Counted from the first letter of the stretch, positions 17,041 through 29,305 are shown. The stretch: 64,000 nt of DNA from Streptomyces cyaneus (GCF_004028635.1 NZ_RQJW01000011.1:124001-188000); one strand, 5' to 3'. Notes: generated from the letters alone by a model not told the origin. Program-made: numbers and translations.

Positions 17041-17078
17041 GTCACGGCGGCGAAACAACGAGGGGCTTCCAACGAAAC
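17041..17078 (+). promoter_or_regulatory. GlnR binding box upstream of amtB
   Basis: GTCAC-n6-GAAAC-n6-GGGCT-n6-GAAAC, with elements at 17041-17045, 17052-17056, 17063-17067 and 17074-17078. This is the tandem a-site/b-site pattern bound by GlnR at nitrogen genes of Streptomyces, including amtB of S. coelicolor. It lies 95 bp before the amtB start, so the operon is expected to be activated under nitrogen limitation. Confidence 0.88.
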
Positions 17079-17173
17079 CGCGCTGCGCCAATCTCATGGC
17101 GCATAACCGGCCCGCCCCTCAATTCCGCTCAGGCTTCGCCCGCACGGGGCCGTACCAACACGAGGAGACGCCG

Positions 17174-18864
<1,691 letters not shown>

Positions 18865-18866
18865 GA

Positions 18867-18903
18867 AGCGCGTTCTGAGAGCAGAACTCCAAGAGAACGC
18901 GCT
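18867..18903 (+). other. Inverted repeat between glnK and glnD
   Basis: AGCGCGTTCT (18867-18876) pairs with AGAACGCGCT (18894-18903) across 17 nt. Related direct repeats GGACGCGCTCTGAGA (18853-18867) and GAACGCGCTCTGAGA (18896-18910) overlap it and the glnK stop. It could attenuate or process the operon mRNA so that glnD is expressed less than glnK; inference only. Confidence 0.5.
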
Positions 18904-18934
18904 CTGAGAGAAGAAGAAGGACAGGAGTCGCTGG

Positions 18935-21382
18935 GTGTCGGGTACGGACGTTCGTAAGGATGCAGAGGACTCGGGACCCAGCGGCTATGCGGCGGCCCGG
19001 CTGCGTCTCCTCACCGAGGGGGCGCAGTCCGGGCCGCCGCGCCGTTCGGCCCTCGCGAACCTGACCGACGACTGGCTGACCGGCCTGTTCGCCGCCGGGG
19101 CCGAGGGACTGCGCGGCGCCTCCCTGATCGCCGTCGGCGGCTACGGCCGAGGCGAGCTGTCCCCGCGCAGCGACCTCGACCTGCTCCTGCTCCACGACGG
19201 CAGCGACCCCGCGGCCGTGGCCGCCCTGGCCGACCGCATCTGGTACCCCGTCTGGGACCTCGGCCTCGCCCTCGACCACTCCGTGCGTACGCCGGCCGAG
19301 GCCCGCAAGACCGCCGGCGAGGACCTCAAGGTCCAGCTGGGCCTGCTGGACGCCCGCCACATCGCGGGCGACCTCGGACTTACGGCCGGACTGCGGACGG
19401 CGGTCCTGGCCGACTGGCGTAATCAGGCGCCCAAGCGCCTGCCCGAACTCCAGGAGCTGTCCGCCGAGCGCGCCGAGCGCCAGGGCGAGCTCCAGTACCT
19501 CCTGGAACCCGACCTGAAGGAAGCCCGCGGCGGTCTGCGGGACGCCACCATCCTGCGCGCCGTCGCCGCCTCCTGGCTGGCCGACGCCCCGCGCGAGGGC
19601 CTCGACGACGCCCGGCGCCGACTGCTCGACGCGCGCGACGCCCTGCATCTGACGACGGGGCGCGCGACGGACCGGCTCGCGCTCCAGGAGCAGGACCAGG
19701 TCGCGGCCGAGCTGGGCCTGCTCGACGCGGACACGCTGCTGCGGCAGGTGTACGAGGCGGCGCGGGTCATCTCGTATGCGAGCGATGTCACCTGGCGCGA
19801 AGTGGGGCGGGTGCTGCGCTCGCGTGCCGTACGGCCGCGTCTGCGCGCCATGCTGGGCGGCGGGAAGCCGACCGCCGAGCGCTCACCGCTGGCCGAGGGC
19901 GTGGTGGAGCAGGACGGCGAGGTGGTGCTCGCCCGCGCCGCGCGCCCCGAACGCGACCCTGTGCTCCCCTTGCGTGCCGCGGCCGCCGCCGCGCAGGCCG
20001 GACTCCCGCTCTCCCTGCACGCCGTACGGCGCATGGCGGCCACCGTGCGCCCGCTGCCCACGCCCTGGCCCGCCGAGGCGCGTGAGCAGCTCGTGACCCT
20101 GCTGGGGTCCGGGCGTCCGACGGTCGAGGTGTGGGAGGCACTGGAGGCCGAAGGGCTGATCACCCGCTTCCTCCCCGACTGGGAGCGGGTGCGCTGCCGC
20201 CCGCAGCGCAACGCCGTGCACATCTGGACCGTCGACCGGCATCTCATCGAGACGGCCGTGCGGGCCTCCGAGTTCACCCGCCGCGTCCACCGCCCCGACC
20301 TCCTCCTGGTCGCCGCGCTGCTGCACGACATCGGCAAGGGCTGGCCCGGCGACCACTCGGTGGCCGGCGAGATCATCGTCAAGGACGTGGCCGCGCGCAT
20401 CGGCTTCGACCGCGACGACGTGGCCGTGCTCTCCACCCTCGTACTCCATCACCTGCTGCTCGTCGAGACGGCCACCCGGCGTGACCTGGAGGACCCGGCC
20501 ACCGTGCGCTCGGTCGCGGATGCGGTCGGCTCCCAGGGCACCCTGGAGCTGCTGCACGCCCTGACCGAGGCGGACGCGCTGGCCACCGGCCCGGCAGCCT
20601 GGTCGTCGTGGCGGGGTTCGCTCGTCGCCGACCTGGTGAAACGGGTCGCGGCCGTACTCGCCGGGGACGACCTGGACGAGCCCGAGGCCGCCGCGCCCAC
20701 CGCCGAGCAGGAGCGGCTCGCCATCGAGGCGATGGCGACCGGCAGCCCGGTGCTGGCCCTGCGCGCGCAGACCGAGCCGCCGACGGAGGAGCAGCTCTCG
20801 GGCGACCCGGAGCCGCTCGGCGTGGAGTTGCTCATCGCCGTACCGGACCAGCCGGGCGTGCTGCCCGCGGTGGCCGGCGTCCTGGCGATGCACCGCCTGA
20901 CCGTCCGCACCGCCGAGCTGCGCGCCCTGGATCTCCCCGACGGTGTCGAGGGCTCCGTCCTGCTGCTGGACTGGCGGGTCGCCGCCGAGTACGGCTCCCT
21001 GCCGCAGGCCGCCCGGCTGCGCGCCGACCTGGTACGGGCCCTGGACGGCTCCCTGGACATTGCGGGGCGCCTTGCCGAGCGGGACGCCGCGTATCCGCGC
21101 CGTCGGGGCGTCGTGGCGCCGGCGGCGAGGGTGTCGGTCCACCCGGCCGCCTCCCGCCTCGCCACGGTGATCGAGGTCCGCGCACAGGACGCGCCGGGAC
21201 TGCTGTTCCGGATCGGCCGGGCGCTGGAGGACGCGAGCGTGCGGGTGCGCAGTGCGCACGTGAGCACCCTGGGCGCCAACGCCGTAGACGCGTTCTATGT
21301 CACAGGGCCGGAGGGCGCGCCGCTGCCCAGCGAGGAAGCGGCCTCCGTGGCGCGCAAGCTGGAGGAGACGCTGCGGGGCTAG
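18935..21382 (+). CDS. glnD: PII adenylyltransferase GlnD
   Basis: Protein of 815 aa with the GlnD order: a nucleotidyltransferase domain (GGYGRGELSPRSDLDLLLL from about residue 68), a helical linker, an HD domain with HDIGKGWPGDHS near 463, and two ACT domains at about 630-700 and 735-815. In enterobacteria GlnD is a uridylyltransferase; in Streptomyces it adenylylates GlnK at Tyr51. The GTG at 18935 follows GGACAGGAG. Third gene of the amtB operon, 70 bp after glnK across an inverted repeat. Confidence 0.95.
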   Translation: MSGTDVRKDAEDSGPSGYAAARLRLLTEGAQSGPPRRSALANLTDDWLTGLFAAGAEGLRGASLIAVGGYGRGELSPRSDLDLLLLHDGSDPAAVAALADRIWYPVWDLGLALDHSVRTPAEARKTAGEDLKVQLGLLDARHIAGDLGLTAGLRTAVLADWRNQAPKRLPELQELSAERAERQGELQYLLEPDLKEARGGLRDATILRAVAASWLADAPREGLDDARRRLLDARDALHLTTGRATDRLALQEQDQVAAELGLLDADTLLRQVYEAARVISYASDVTWREVGRVLRSRAVRPRLRAMLGGGKPTAERSPLAEGVVEQDGEVVLARAARPERDPVLPLRAAAAAAQAGLPLSLHAVRRMAATVRPLPTPWPAEAREQLVTLLGSGRPTVEVWEALEAEGLITRFLPDWERVRCRPQRNAVHIWTVDRHLIETAVRASEFTRRVHRPDLLLVAALLHDIGKGWPGDHSVAGEIIVKDVAARIGFDRDDVAVLSTLVLHHLLLVETATRRDLEDPATVRSVADAVGSQGTLELLHALTEADALATGPAAWSSWRGSLVADLVKRVAAVLAGDDLDEPEAAAPTAEQERLAIEAMATGSPVLALRAQTEPPTEEQLSGDPEPLGVELLIAVPDQPGVLPAVAGVLAMHRLTVRTAELRALDLPDGVEGSVLLLDWRVAAEYGSLPQAARLRADLVRALDGSLDIAGRLAERDAAYPRRRGVVAPAARVSVHPAASRLATVIEVRAQDAPGLLFRIGRALEDASVRVRSAHVSTLGANAVDAFYVTGPEGAPLPSEEAASVARKLEETLRG

Positions 21383-21423
21383 GCCCCGCCGAGCTCATCC
21401 GAAAGACAGGCCCTGGACCAGGG

Positions 21424-21449
21424 ATCCCGGCAACCTGCGCCGCCGGGAT
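21424..21449 (+). terminator. Hairpin between glnD and ffh
   Basis: ATCCCGGC (21424-21431) pairs with GCCGGGAT (21442-21449), loop of 10 nt. It may end the nitrogen operon or fold in the ffh leader. Confidence 0.45.
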
Positions 21450-21500
21450 ACCCTGGAGGGCGATTCCCAGCTGCCACCGACCCCGAGGACCGCGAGCGCC

Positions 21501-23054
21501 GTGTTCGATACTCTCTCCGATCGCCTCTCAGCGACTTTCAAGAACCTGCGCGGCAAGGGACGGCTCTCCGAGGCGGACATCGACGCCACCGCGCGCGAGA
21601 TCCGCATCGCGCTCCTCGAAGCGGACGTGGCACTGCCCGTCGTCCGGACGTTCATCAAGAACGTCAAGGAGCGCGCCCTCGGCGCCGAGGTCTCCAAGGC
21701 GCTGAACCCGGCCCAGCAGGTCCTGAAGATCGTCAACGACGAGCTCGTCACGATCCTCGGCGGCGAGACCCGCCGCCTGCGCTTCGCCAAGCAGCCGCCG
21801 ACCGTGATCATGCTGGCGGGTCTGCAGGGTGCCGGTAAGACCACCCTCGCGGGCAAGCTCGGCCACTGGCTGAAGGAGCAGGGCCACTCGCCGCTGCTGG
21901 TCGCCGCCGACCTCCAGCGCCCCAACGCCGTGAACCAGCTCAGCGTGGTCGCCGAGCGCGCCGGTGTCGCGGTCTTCGCGCCGGAGCCGGGCAACGGCGT
22001 CGGTGACCCGGTCAAGGTCGCCAAGGACTCCATCGAGCACGCCAAGGCCAAGGTCCACGACATCGTGATCGTGGACACCGCCGGCCGCCTGGGCATCGAC
22101 CAGGAGATGATGCAGCAGGCCGCGGACATCCGGGACGCGGTCTCGCCGGACGAGATCCTCTTCGTCGTCGACGCGATGATCGGTCAGGACGCCGTCAACA
22201 CCGCGGAGGCCTTCCGCGACGGTGTCGGTTTCGACGGCGTGGTGCTCTCCAAGCTCGACGGTGACGCCCGCGGTGGTGCGGCCCTGTCGATCCGGCAGAT
22301 CACCGGCAAGCCGATCATGTTTGCGTCGAACGGCGAGAAGCTCGACGACTTCGACGCCTTCCACCCGGACCGGATGGCCTCTCGCATCCTCGACATGGGT
22401 GACCTGCTCACCCTGATCGAGCAGGCGGAGAAGACCTTCGACCAGGCCGAAGCCCAGAAGATGGCCGAGAAGCTGGCCTCCAAGAAGGGCCAGGACTTCA
22501 CTCTCGACGACTTCCTGGCCCAGATGGAGCAGGTCAGGAAGATGGGCTCCATCTCCAAGCTGCTCGGCATGCTCCCGGGCATGGGCCAGATCAAGGACCA
22601 GATCAACAACCTCGACGAGCGGGACGTCGACCGCACGGCCGCGATCATCAAGTCGATGACCCCGGCCGAGCGCCAGGAGCCGACGATCATCAACGGCTCG
22701 CGGCGCGCCCGTATCGCCCGCGGTTCCGGTGTCGAGGTCAGCGCGGTCAAGAACCTCGTCGAGCGGTTCTTCGAGGCCCGCAAGATGATGTCCCGCATGG
22801 CCCAGGGCGGCGGCATGCCCGGGATGCCGGGGATGCCGGGCATGGGTGGCGGCCCCGGCCGCACCAAGAAGGCGCCGAAGAAGGCCAAGGGCAAGCAGCG
22901 CTCCGGCAACCCGATGAAGCGCAAGCAGCAGGAGCAGGAGGAGGCCGCCCGCAGGGCCGCCGCCGCTCAGGGCGGAGGCGCCTTCGGGCTGCCGGGCCAG
23001 CAGGCCGGGCAGGACTTCGAGCTGCCGGACGAGTTCAAGAAGTTCATGGGCTGA
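21501..23054 (+). CDS. ffh: Signal recognition particle protein Ffh
   Basis: SRP54 GTPase of 517 aa that binds signal sequences and 4.5S RNA and docks to FtsY. The N domain starts MFDTLSDRLSATFKNLRGKG; the G domain has GLQGAGKTTLAGKLG near 107, DLQRPNAVNQL, DTAGRL and SKLDGDARGG. The M domain carries GLNxxS-like ISKLLGMLPGMG and a methionine-rich stretch (GMPGMPGMPGMG near 445). The tail is lysine- and glutamine-rich. The GTG at 21501 gives the standard N terminus; the frame is open upstream to 21297 but overlaps glnD. A perfect 14-bp terminator follows. Confidence 0.97.
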   Translation: MFDTLSDRLSATFKNLRGKGRLSEADIDATAREIRIALLEADVALPVVRTFIKNVKERALGAEVSKALNPAQQVLKIVNDELVTILGGETRRLRFAKQPPTVIMLAGLQGAGKTTLAGKLGHWLKEQGHSPLLVAADLQRPNAVNQLSVVAERAGVAVFAPEPGNGVGDPVKVAKDSIEHAKAKVHDIVIVDTAGRLGIDQEMMQQAADIRDAVSPDEILFVVDAMIGQDAVNTAEAFRDGVGFDGVVLSKLDGDARGGAALSIRQITGKPIMFASNGEKLDDFDAFHPDRMASRILDMGDLLTLIEQAEKTFDQAEAQKMAEKLASKKGQDFTLDDFLAQMEQVRKMGSISKLLGMLPGMGQIKDQINNLDERDVDRTAAIIKSMTPAERQEPTIINGSRRARIARGSGVEVSAVKNLVERFFEARKMMSRMAQGGGMPGMPGMPGMGGGPGRTKKAPKKAKGKQRSGNPMKRKQQEQEEAARRAAAAQGGGAFGLPGQQAGQDFELPDEFKKFMG

Positions 23055-23100
23055 CCAGTTCAGTTCAAGAAGTTCACGGGCCGAGGCCCGTCCCGTACGT

Positions 23101-23139
23101 CGCAGAGGGCGCCCTTCTCCAGGAGGGGCGCCCTCTGCG
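23101..23139 (+). terminator. Terminator after ffh
   Basis: Perfect 14-bp stem CGCAGAGGGCGCCC (23101-23114) with GGGCGCCCTCTGCG (23126-23139), 11-nt loop. Confidence 0.85.
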
Positions 23140-23175
23140 CATGCCGTGGCCCGCCGCCTGCCGTAACGTCCAGAT

Positions 23176-25113
<1,938 letters not shown>

Positions 25114-25132
25114 CGGGCCCGCTCAGTGCATG

Positions 25133-25174
25133 CGCGATCAGGGCACACGCGATCAGGGCACGCGCGCGATCAGG
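25133..25174. repeat. Three short direct repeats over the methyltransferase stop codon
   Basis: CGCGATCAGGGCAC at 25133-25146 and 25148-25161, then CGCGATCAGG at 25165-25174. On the minus strand the repeat contains the TGA stop of the methyltransferase (25153-25155), so the 3' end of that gene has been duplicated. Confidence 0.75.
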
Positions 25175-26010
25175 TACCGGAAGACGTTCGGCATCCACAC
25201 CGTGCCGTCCGGCCGCAGATGCGGATGCAGTGCCTCCGTCAACTCCTTGTCCACCTGCACCTGATCGGTCGCGGCGATCGCCGAGTCGAACAACCCCGTC
25301 GACAACAGCCCCCGTACGGCACTGTCGACGTCCGCGTACCCGAAGGGGCAGGCCACCCGCCCGGAGCCGTCGGGCCTCAGGCCCGCGCGCTGGGCGACCT
25401 CCTCCAGGTCGTCGCGCAGGGCGGGGCGCCAACTGCCCGTGCTGCGCAAAGGATCGGCCAACTTGGTGGCGACCCGCAGCACGGACGACGTGGCGCAGCG
25501 CTCCGGCGGACCCCAGCCGGCGAGCACCACGGCCGCCCCCCGCTCGGCGAGCGGCGTCGCGGCCGCGAGGGCCTCACCGAGCCCCTCCGAGTCGCCCGCG
25601 AGGCACCCGATGGGCTCGAAGGCGGTCACCAGCGTGTACGCGGGCGTCTCCGCGTCGGCCGCGTCCCGCGGTGAGCCGTCGACGAGCCGGGTCTCGGCAC
25701 GCGCGCGCGTGTCCCGCGCCTCGGGCAGCAGCCGTTGCCGTGCGAGAGCCAGCCGCTCGGGGCAGGAAGGCTCGACACCCGTGACGGCCGCGCCTCTGGA
25801 GGCCGCCATCACAAGTGCCAGCCCACTGCCGCAACCGAGGCCGAGCAGCCGTGTGCCCGGGCCCACGTCCAGTCGCTCGTATACCGCCTCGTAGAGCGGG
25901 ACCAGCATCCGCTCCTGGATTTCGGACCAGTCACGCGCGCGTGCACACAGGTCCACGCGGGGCGTCGCGCCCGCATGAGGTAGGTGCTGCCGCACGAGCG
26001 TAGGTGTCAT
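25153..26010 (-). CDS. Class I SAM-dependent methyltransferase
   Basis: Protein of 285 aa with a Rossmann methyltransferase core: motif I LLGLGCGSGLAL near residue 56, the acidic end of strand 2 in VTGVEPS, and a later TAFEPIG. There is no recognisable substrate domain, so the acceptor is unknown. The C terminus ends in VFRYLIARVP at a short tandem repeat. It is convergent with the FtsH gene and divergent from the hypothetical at 26214. The ATG at 26010 has only a weak GGGGCG upstream. Confidence 0.85.
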   Translation of the reverse strand: MTPTLVRQHLPHAGATPRVDLCARARDWSEIQERMLVPLYEAVYERLDVGPGTRLLGLGCGSGLALVMAASRGAAVTGVEPSCPERLALARQRLLPEARDTRARAETRLVDGSPRDAADAETPAYTLVTAFEPIGCLAGDSEGLGEALAAATPLAERGAAVVLAGWGPPERCATSSVLRVATKLADPLRSTGSWRPALRDDLEEVAQRAGLRPDGSGRVACPFGYADVDSAVRGLLSTGLFDSAIAATDQVQVDKELTEALHPHLRPDGTVWMPNVFRYLIARVP

Positions 26011-26213
26011 CTAAAGCGCCCCAATCCGCCGAGAGTTGCCCCTGTGCCCGTTTCCGTAGCCCCCGTGGCATGCGCTCGCACTCCCCCCGTATGCCAGGTA
26101 ACTCCGCCCGGGACCGTGCGTCCAGTGGAAAGCGGCCCCTGCTGGGAAGTCGCATGTGCCACTGGCGAGAATTCACATGCCGGCAATGTGGACCACACGG
26201 GCTGTGGGAGCGG

Positions 26214-26645
26214 ATGCCCCTTGTTGATCAACCAGTGGGCGAACATGGTGCGTTGGGAGCTGCGGCCGCGGGTGTCCTGCGTACGACCGAGTTCCTGCGT
26301 CAGGAGGGCCACAAGGGCGACGACGCGGTTCTGGCCAAGGTCCACGAACTCGGCGACAAGCTGAAGGCGGCCCGCCTCCGCGTCCAGGTCGACGCACGGC
26401 GATGCCGGCCCGCCGCACAGCGCCGCGAGTCCCGTACCTCCGAGGTGTCGACGATCGAGCAGGCCGTCGAAGCGGCCGGCGCCGGCGGCTGGGAGCGCAT
26501 GCCGTGGGCGACGCTCGGCGAAGAAGGCGAGGCCAGGCCGGCCGAGCACGCGGTGACCGTACGGTGTCTGGTCGCCGAGGACGGGTCGGTGCCGGACGCC
26601 GATGACGCACCCGGTAACGTCGCCGTTGCTGCGCACGCTGATTGA
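26214..26645 (+). CDS. Hypothetical protein
   Basis: Protein of 143 aa, charged and without membrane segments, beginning MPLVDQPVGEHGALG. The C-terminal part has WERMPWATLGEEGEARPAE and an acidic VAEDGSVPDADDAPG. I do not recognise a family. It is called because third-position GC is high in this frame from about 26260 on, whereas the opposite-strand frame over the same bases gives an unlikely protein. The ATG at 26214 has GGAG only three bases upstream, so a later start is possible; a longer frame back to 26004 lacks codon bias. Confidence 0.6.
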   Translation: MPLVDQPVGEHGALGAAAAGVLRTTEFLRQEGHKGDDAVLAKVHELGDKLKAARLRVQVDARRCRPAAQRRESRTSEVSTIEQAVEAAGAGGWERMPWATLGEEGEARPAEHAVTVRCLVAEDGSVPDADDAPGNVAVAAHAD

Positions 26646-26872
26646 GATGACGCCCGTGTGGAACGAGAGCGGCCGAAACGCCTCTTGCGCACCCGCAAAC
26701 CACAGCCGCCCCGGCGTGTGGACGGGGCGTACGCGCCGGTGCGTACGTCAGGCTACGCGCCGGTTGGGTATGACCTGCGAGGCTTCTCCGCAGATCGGCG
26801 CACCCGCCCTCGTCGTGGCGCATCATTCGCAACTGACGGGTACGTGCAAATTATTTGGGATGGCCCGGAATC

Positions 26873-26898
26873 GGAACACAGCGGCACTCCGGCTCGTT
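26873..26898 (+). promoter_or_regulatory. Candidate ECF-sigma promoter for a leaderless SprT-like gene
   Basis: GGAAC (26873-26877), 17-bp spacer, CGTT (26895-26898) resembles ECF-sigma promoters of the SigE/SigR type. The -10 ends 8 bp before the GTG at 26907, and there is no Shine-Dalgarno, so the transcript may start at the initiation codon. Confidence 0.4.
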
Positions 26899-26906
26899 GT
26901 CATTAC

Positions 26907-27503
26907 GTGAGCACGACACAGACACCACCTGTTCTCGCCGCAGAGCTGGCACAGGCGTGGGCCGACATTCAGCGGTACCACCCCGAGCTGCCGGATCTCG
27001 CCGCGCCAGAGTCCCTGATCGGGGAGTCGTCGTCCGCGTGCGGTCACGAGCTCTCCTTCGAGCGACTGCTTCACGAGGCAGTCCATGGCATCGCCGCCGC
27101 GCGCGGCGTCCGCGACACCTCCCGCGCCGGCCGCTACCACAACCGCAGATTCCTCTCCATCGCCGAGGAGCTGGGCCTGGACCACCCCGAGGAGCCGCAC
27201 CCGAGCAGCGGCTTCTCCCTGGTCACACTCAACCCCGAGGCCAAGCGCCGCTACCGCCCGACCATCGAACGCCTCCAGCGCGCCCTGAAGGCCCACACCG
27301 CGGCGACCTCCGCCGACACCAGCCGGACCTTCCGCGGCCCGGCCGCCCGTCACGGCTCCTCCGGGGGCGGCGTCCGCGTCAAGGCGGTCTGCGACTGCGG
27401 CCGCAATGTCCGGGTCGTCCCCTCGGTGCTGGCGCAGGCGCCGATCGTATGCGGCGGCTGTGGGAAGCCGTTCCGGATCCCGGAGGTCGTGGGCGCGGCG
27501 TAA
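26907..27503 (+). CDS. SprT-like zinc metalloprotein
   Basis: Protein of 198 aa with a SprT-like domain: HEAVHGIAAARG near residue 55 supplies the HExxH zinc site and a downstream RYHNRRFLSIAEELGL fits the family's third-ligand helix. The C terminus carries a zinc ribbon (CDCGRNV and CGGCGKPF). SprT-like proteins include DNA-protein crosslink proteases, but activity here is unproven. The GTG at 26907 lacks a ribosome-binding site and sits directly after a promoter-like element, suggesting a leaderless mRNA. A longer frame from 26658 has poor composition. Confidence 0.85.
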   Translation: MSTTQTPPVLAAELAQAWADIQRYHPELPDLAAPESLIGESSSACGHELSFERLLHEAVHGIAAARGVRDTSRAGRYHNRRFLSIAEELGLDHPEEPHPSSGFSLVTLNPEAKRRYRPTIERLQRALKAHTAATSADTSRTFRGPAARHGSSGGGVRVKAVCDCGRNVRVVPSVLAQAPIVCGGCGKPFRIPEVVGAA

Positions 27504-27627
27504 CGGCGCGGCCCCCGCACCGGCATCTCGTGGCTGCCGGTCGGAACGCGGGCCCGTCCGAACGCATGGCGCATTGGTGCGCGTGGCCGGTGCGCGTGGC
27601 GCCGGGGTGCCGCTGTAGCCCGCGCCG

Positions 27628-27704
27628 CCTGCGGGCAGTCGTACCGCTCGGACGGTACGGGTGGGCGCAGGCGGCACCCCGTGGCGCCGGGCCGCGCGAC
27701 CCAC
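27628..27704 (+). repeat. Dispersed intergenic repeat, family B, copy 1
   Basis: Begins CTGCGGGCAGTCGTACCGCT, contains GCAGGCGGCACCCC, ends GGCGCCGGGCCGCGCGACCC. The same element in reverse orientation is at 40284-40364. It has internal dyads and fits the short palindromic elements common in Streptomyces intergenic DNA. It lies in the 431-bp gap before rpsP. Confidence 0.75.
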
Positions 27705-27793
27705 TTCCAGGGCACCCCGGTCGCCGGGTGCCCCTCAGCCATGCCCAGGCACCCCCGCCGCCCCCTCGGCCAGAAGTGACCCGCAGCGTGTGG

Positions 27794-27799
27794 CACAAT
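27794..27799 (+). promoter_or_regulatory. Candidate -10 of the rpsP operon
   Basis: CACAAT in the context GTGTGGCACAATGGCTAGC, 136 bp before rpsP, looks like a housekeeping -10 box; no good -35 is visible at the right spacing. It would give a leader of about 130 nt that could hold operon control signals. Confidence 0.4.
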
Positions 27800-27934
27800 G
27801 GCTAGCTGTACTCGACAGTCGCACAGGACCCCTCTCTCCTCCGGCTGACGCGTCCATCGGGCACTCGGGTACCGCAACCCCACGCGGCCATCTCGCCGTG
27901 CCCAACCACGTCAAAACCAGGAGAACCCACTCCC

Positions 27935-28354
27935 GTGGCAGTCAAGATCAAGCTGAAGCGTCTGGGCAAGATCCGTTCGCCTCACTACCGCATCGTCGTC
28001 GCCGACTCCCGCACCCGTCGTGACGGCCGTGCGATCGAGGAGATCGGCAAGTACCACCCGACGTACAACCCCTCGGTCATCGAGGTCGACGCCGATCGCG
28101 TGGCGTACTGGCTGGGTGTCGGCGCGCAGCCGACCGAGCCCGTCCTCGCCATCCTGAAGAAGACCGGCGACTGGCAGAAGTTCAAGGGCGAGCCCGCCCC
28201 GGCTCCGCTGCTGGTTGCCGAGCCGAAGAAGGCGCGCCCGTCGTTCGAGGCCCTTGGTGGCGACGACGAGGGCAAGGGTGAGGCGATCACCCAGAAGAAG
28301 AAGGCGGAGAAGAAGGACGAGGCTGCCGCCGAGTCCGAGTCGGCCGAGGCCTGA
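27935..28354 (+). CDS. rpsP: 30S ribosomal protein S16
   Basis: Ribosomal protein S16, 139 aa. The first 85 residues are the conserved S16 fold ([19 protein letters not shown], then [12 protein letters not shown]). The remaining 50 are a lysine-, alanine- and glutamate-rich tail seen in actinobacterial S16. GTG start with AGGAGAA eight bases upstream. First gene of rpsP-khpA-rimM-trmD-rplS; the next start is two bases after its stop. Confidence 0.97.
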   Translation: MAVKIKLKRLGKIRSPHYRIVVADSRTRRDGRAIEEIGKYHPTYNPSVIEVDADRVAYWLGVGAQPTEPVLAILKKTGDWQKFKGEPAPAPLLVAEPKKARPSFEALGGDDEGKGEAITQKKKAEKKDEAAAESESAEA

Positions 28355-28356
28355 GC

Positions 28357-28596
28357 ATGCTCGAGGAGGCTCTCGAGCACCTCGTGAAGGGCATCGTCGA
28401 CAACCCTGACGATGTGCAGGTCGCCTCGCGCAACCTGCGTCGCGGGCGGGTGCTGGAGGTCCGGGTCCACCCCGACGACCTCGGCAAGGTGATCGGCCGC
28501 AACGGCCGCACCGCACGCGCTCTGCGCACCGTCGTGGGTGCCATCGGCGGCCGCGGTGTCCGCGTCGACCTCGTCGACGTGGACCACGTCCGCTGA
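28357..28596 (+). CDS. khpA: KH-domain RNA-binding protein KhpA
   Basis: RNA-binding protein of 79 aa made of one KH domain with the loop [18 protein letters not shown] (GxxG = GRNG). In other bacteria KhpA pairs with KhpB and binds mRNAs and sRNAs. Its place between rpsP and rimM is conserved in Gram-positive bacteria. It begins two bases after the rpsP stop. Confidence 0.93.
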   Translation: MLEEALEHLVKGIVDNPDDVQVASRNLRRGRVLEVRVHPDDLGKVIGRNGRTARALRTVVGAIGGRGVRVDLVDVDHVR

Positions 28597-28656
28597 CGCC
28601 GAACGCAGCACCGGCTCGGGCCGGGGAGGGCCACTGGGCCGTCCCCGGCCCGTAGT

Positions 28657-28735
28657 CGTATGGCCGTCCGAAGTCCTGCGGCCGTCTCAAGTCCTATGGC
28701 CGTCCTCGAGTTGTATGGCCGTCTCGTACGGCCGG
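28657..28735 (+). repeat. Tandem array of 18-19 bp repeats in the rimM leader
   Basis: Core TATGGCCGTC or a variant at 28659, 28677, 28695 and 28714, with a partial TACGGCCG at 28727. Periods are 18, 18 and 19 bp, and AAGTCC-like spacers are partly shared. The array fills the gap between khpA and the rimM ribosome-binding site. The open frame through it is low-complexity and not a gene. Confidence 0.8.
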
Positions 28736-28759
28736 TCGTCTGACAGGAGAGCAAGCACA

Positions 28760-29305
28760 GTGCAGCTGGTAGTCGCACGGATCGGCCGTGCCCACGGCAT
28801 CAAGGGCGAGGTCACCGTGGAGGTTCGTACGGACGAGCCGGAGCTGCGGCTCGCCCCCGGCGCCGTCCTGGCCACCGACCCGGCCGCCACCGGGCCGCTC
28901 ACCATCGAGACGGGCCGTGTCCACAGCGGCCGTCTCCTCCTGCGCTTCGAGGGGGTCAAGGACCGCACCGCAGCCGAGGCGCTGCGCAACACCCTCCTCA
29001 TCGCCGAGGTCGACCCGGACGAGCTGCCCGAGGAAGAGGACGAGTACTACGACCACCAGCTCATCGACCTCGACGTGGTGACGAAGGACGGCGTCGAGGT
29101 GGGCCGTATCACCGAGATCTCGCATCTGCCCTCCCAGGACCTGTTCATCGTCGAGCGGCCCGACGGGAGCGAGGTGATGATCCCCTTCGTCGAGGAGATC
29201 GTCACCGAGATCGACCTGGAGGAGCAGCGGGCGATCGTCTCCCCGCCGCCGGGCCTGATCGACGACCGGGCCGAGGTCGCCTCGTCGAGGGACGAGCAGG
29301 CATGA
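28760..29305 (+). CDS. rimM: 16S rRNA processing protein RimM
   Basis: Ribosome maturation factor of 181 aa that helps assemble the 30S head and binds S19. The N-terminal barrel has [14 protein letters not shown] and the PRC-like C-terminal domain has [11 protein letters not shown] and MIPFVEEIV. The GTG at 28760 follows CAGGAGAG; the frame extends upstream only through the tandem repeats. It overlaps trmD by four bases (ATGA). Confidence 0.95.
   Translation: MQLVVARIGRAHGIKGEVTVEVRTDEPELRLAPGAVLATDPAATGPLTIETGRVHSGRLLLRFEGVKDRTAAEALRNTLLIAEVDPDELPEEEDEYYDHQLIDLDVVTKDGVEVGRITEISHLPSQDLFIVERPDGSEVMIPFVEEIVTEIDLEEQRAIVSPPPGLIDDRAEVASSRDEQA

Noticed and set aside
26007-26636. 209-codon minus-strand ORF opposite the hypothetical at 26214
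   Set aside because: Protein composition is implausible and codon bias favours the plus strand in the 3' two thirds.
28538-28760. In-frame upstream extension of rimM through the 18-bp repeats
   Set aside because: Repeat-encoded low-complexity peptide; a proper ribosome-binding site precedes GTG 28760 and RimM homology starts there.
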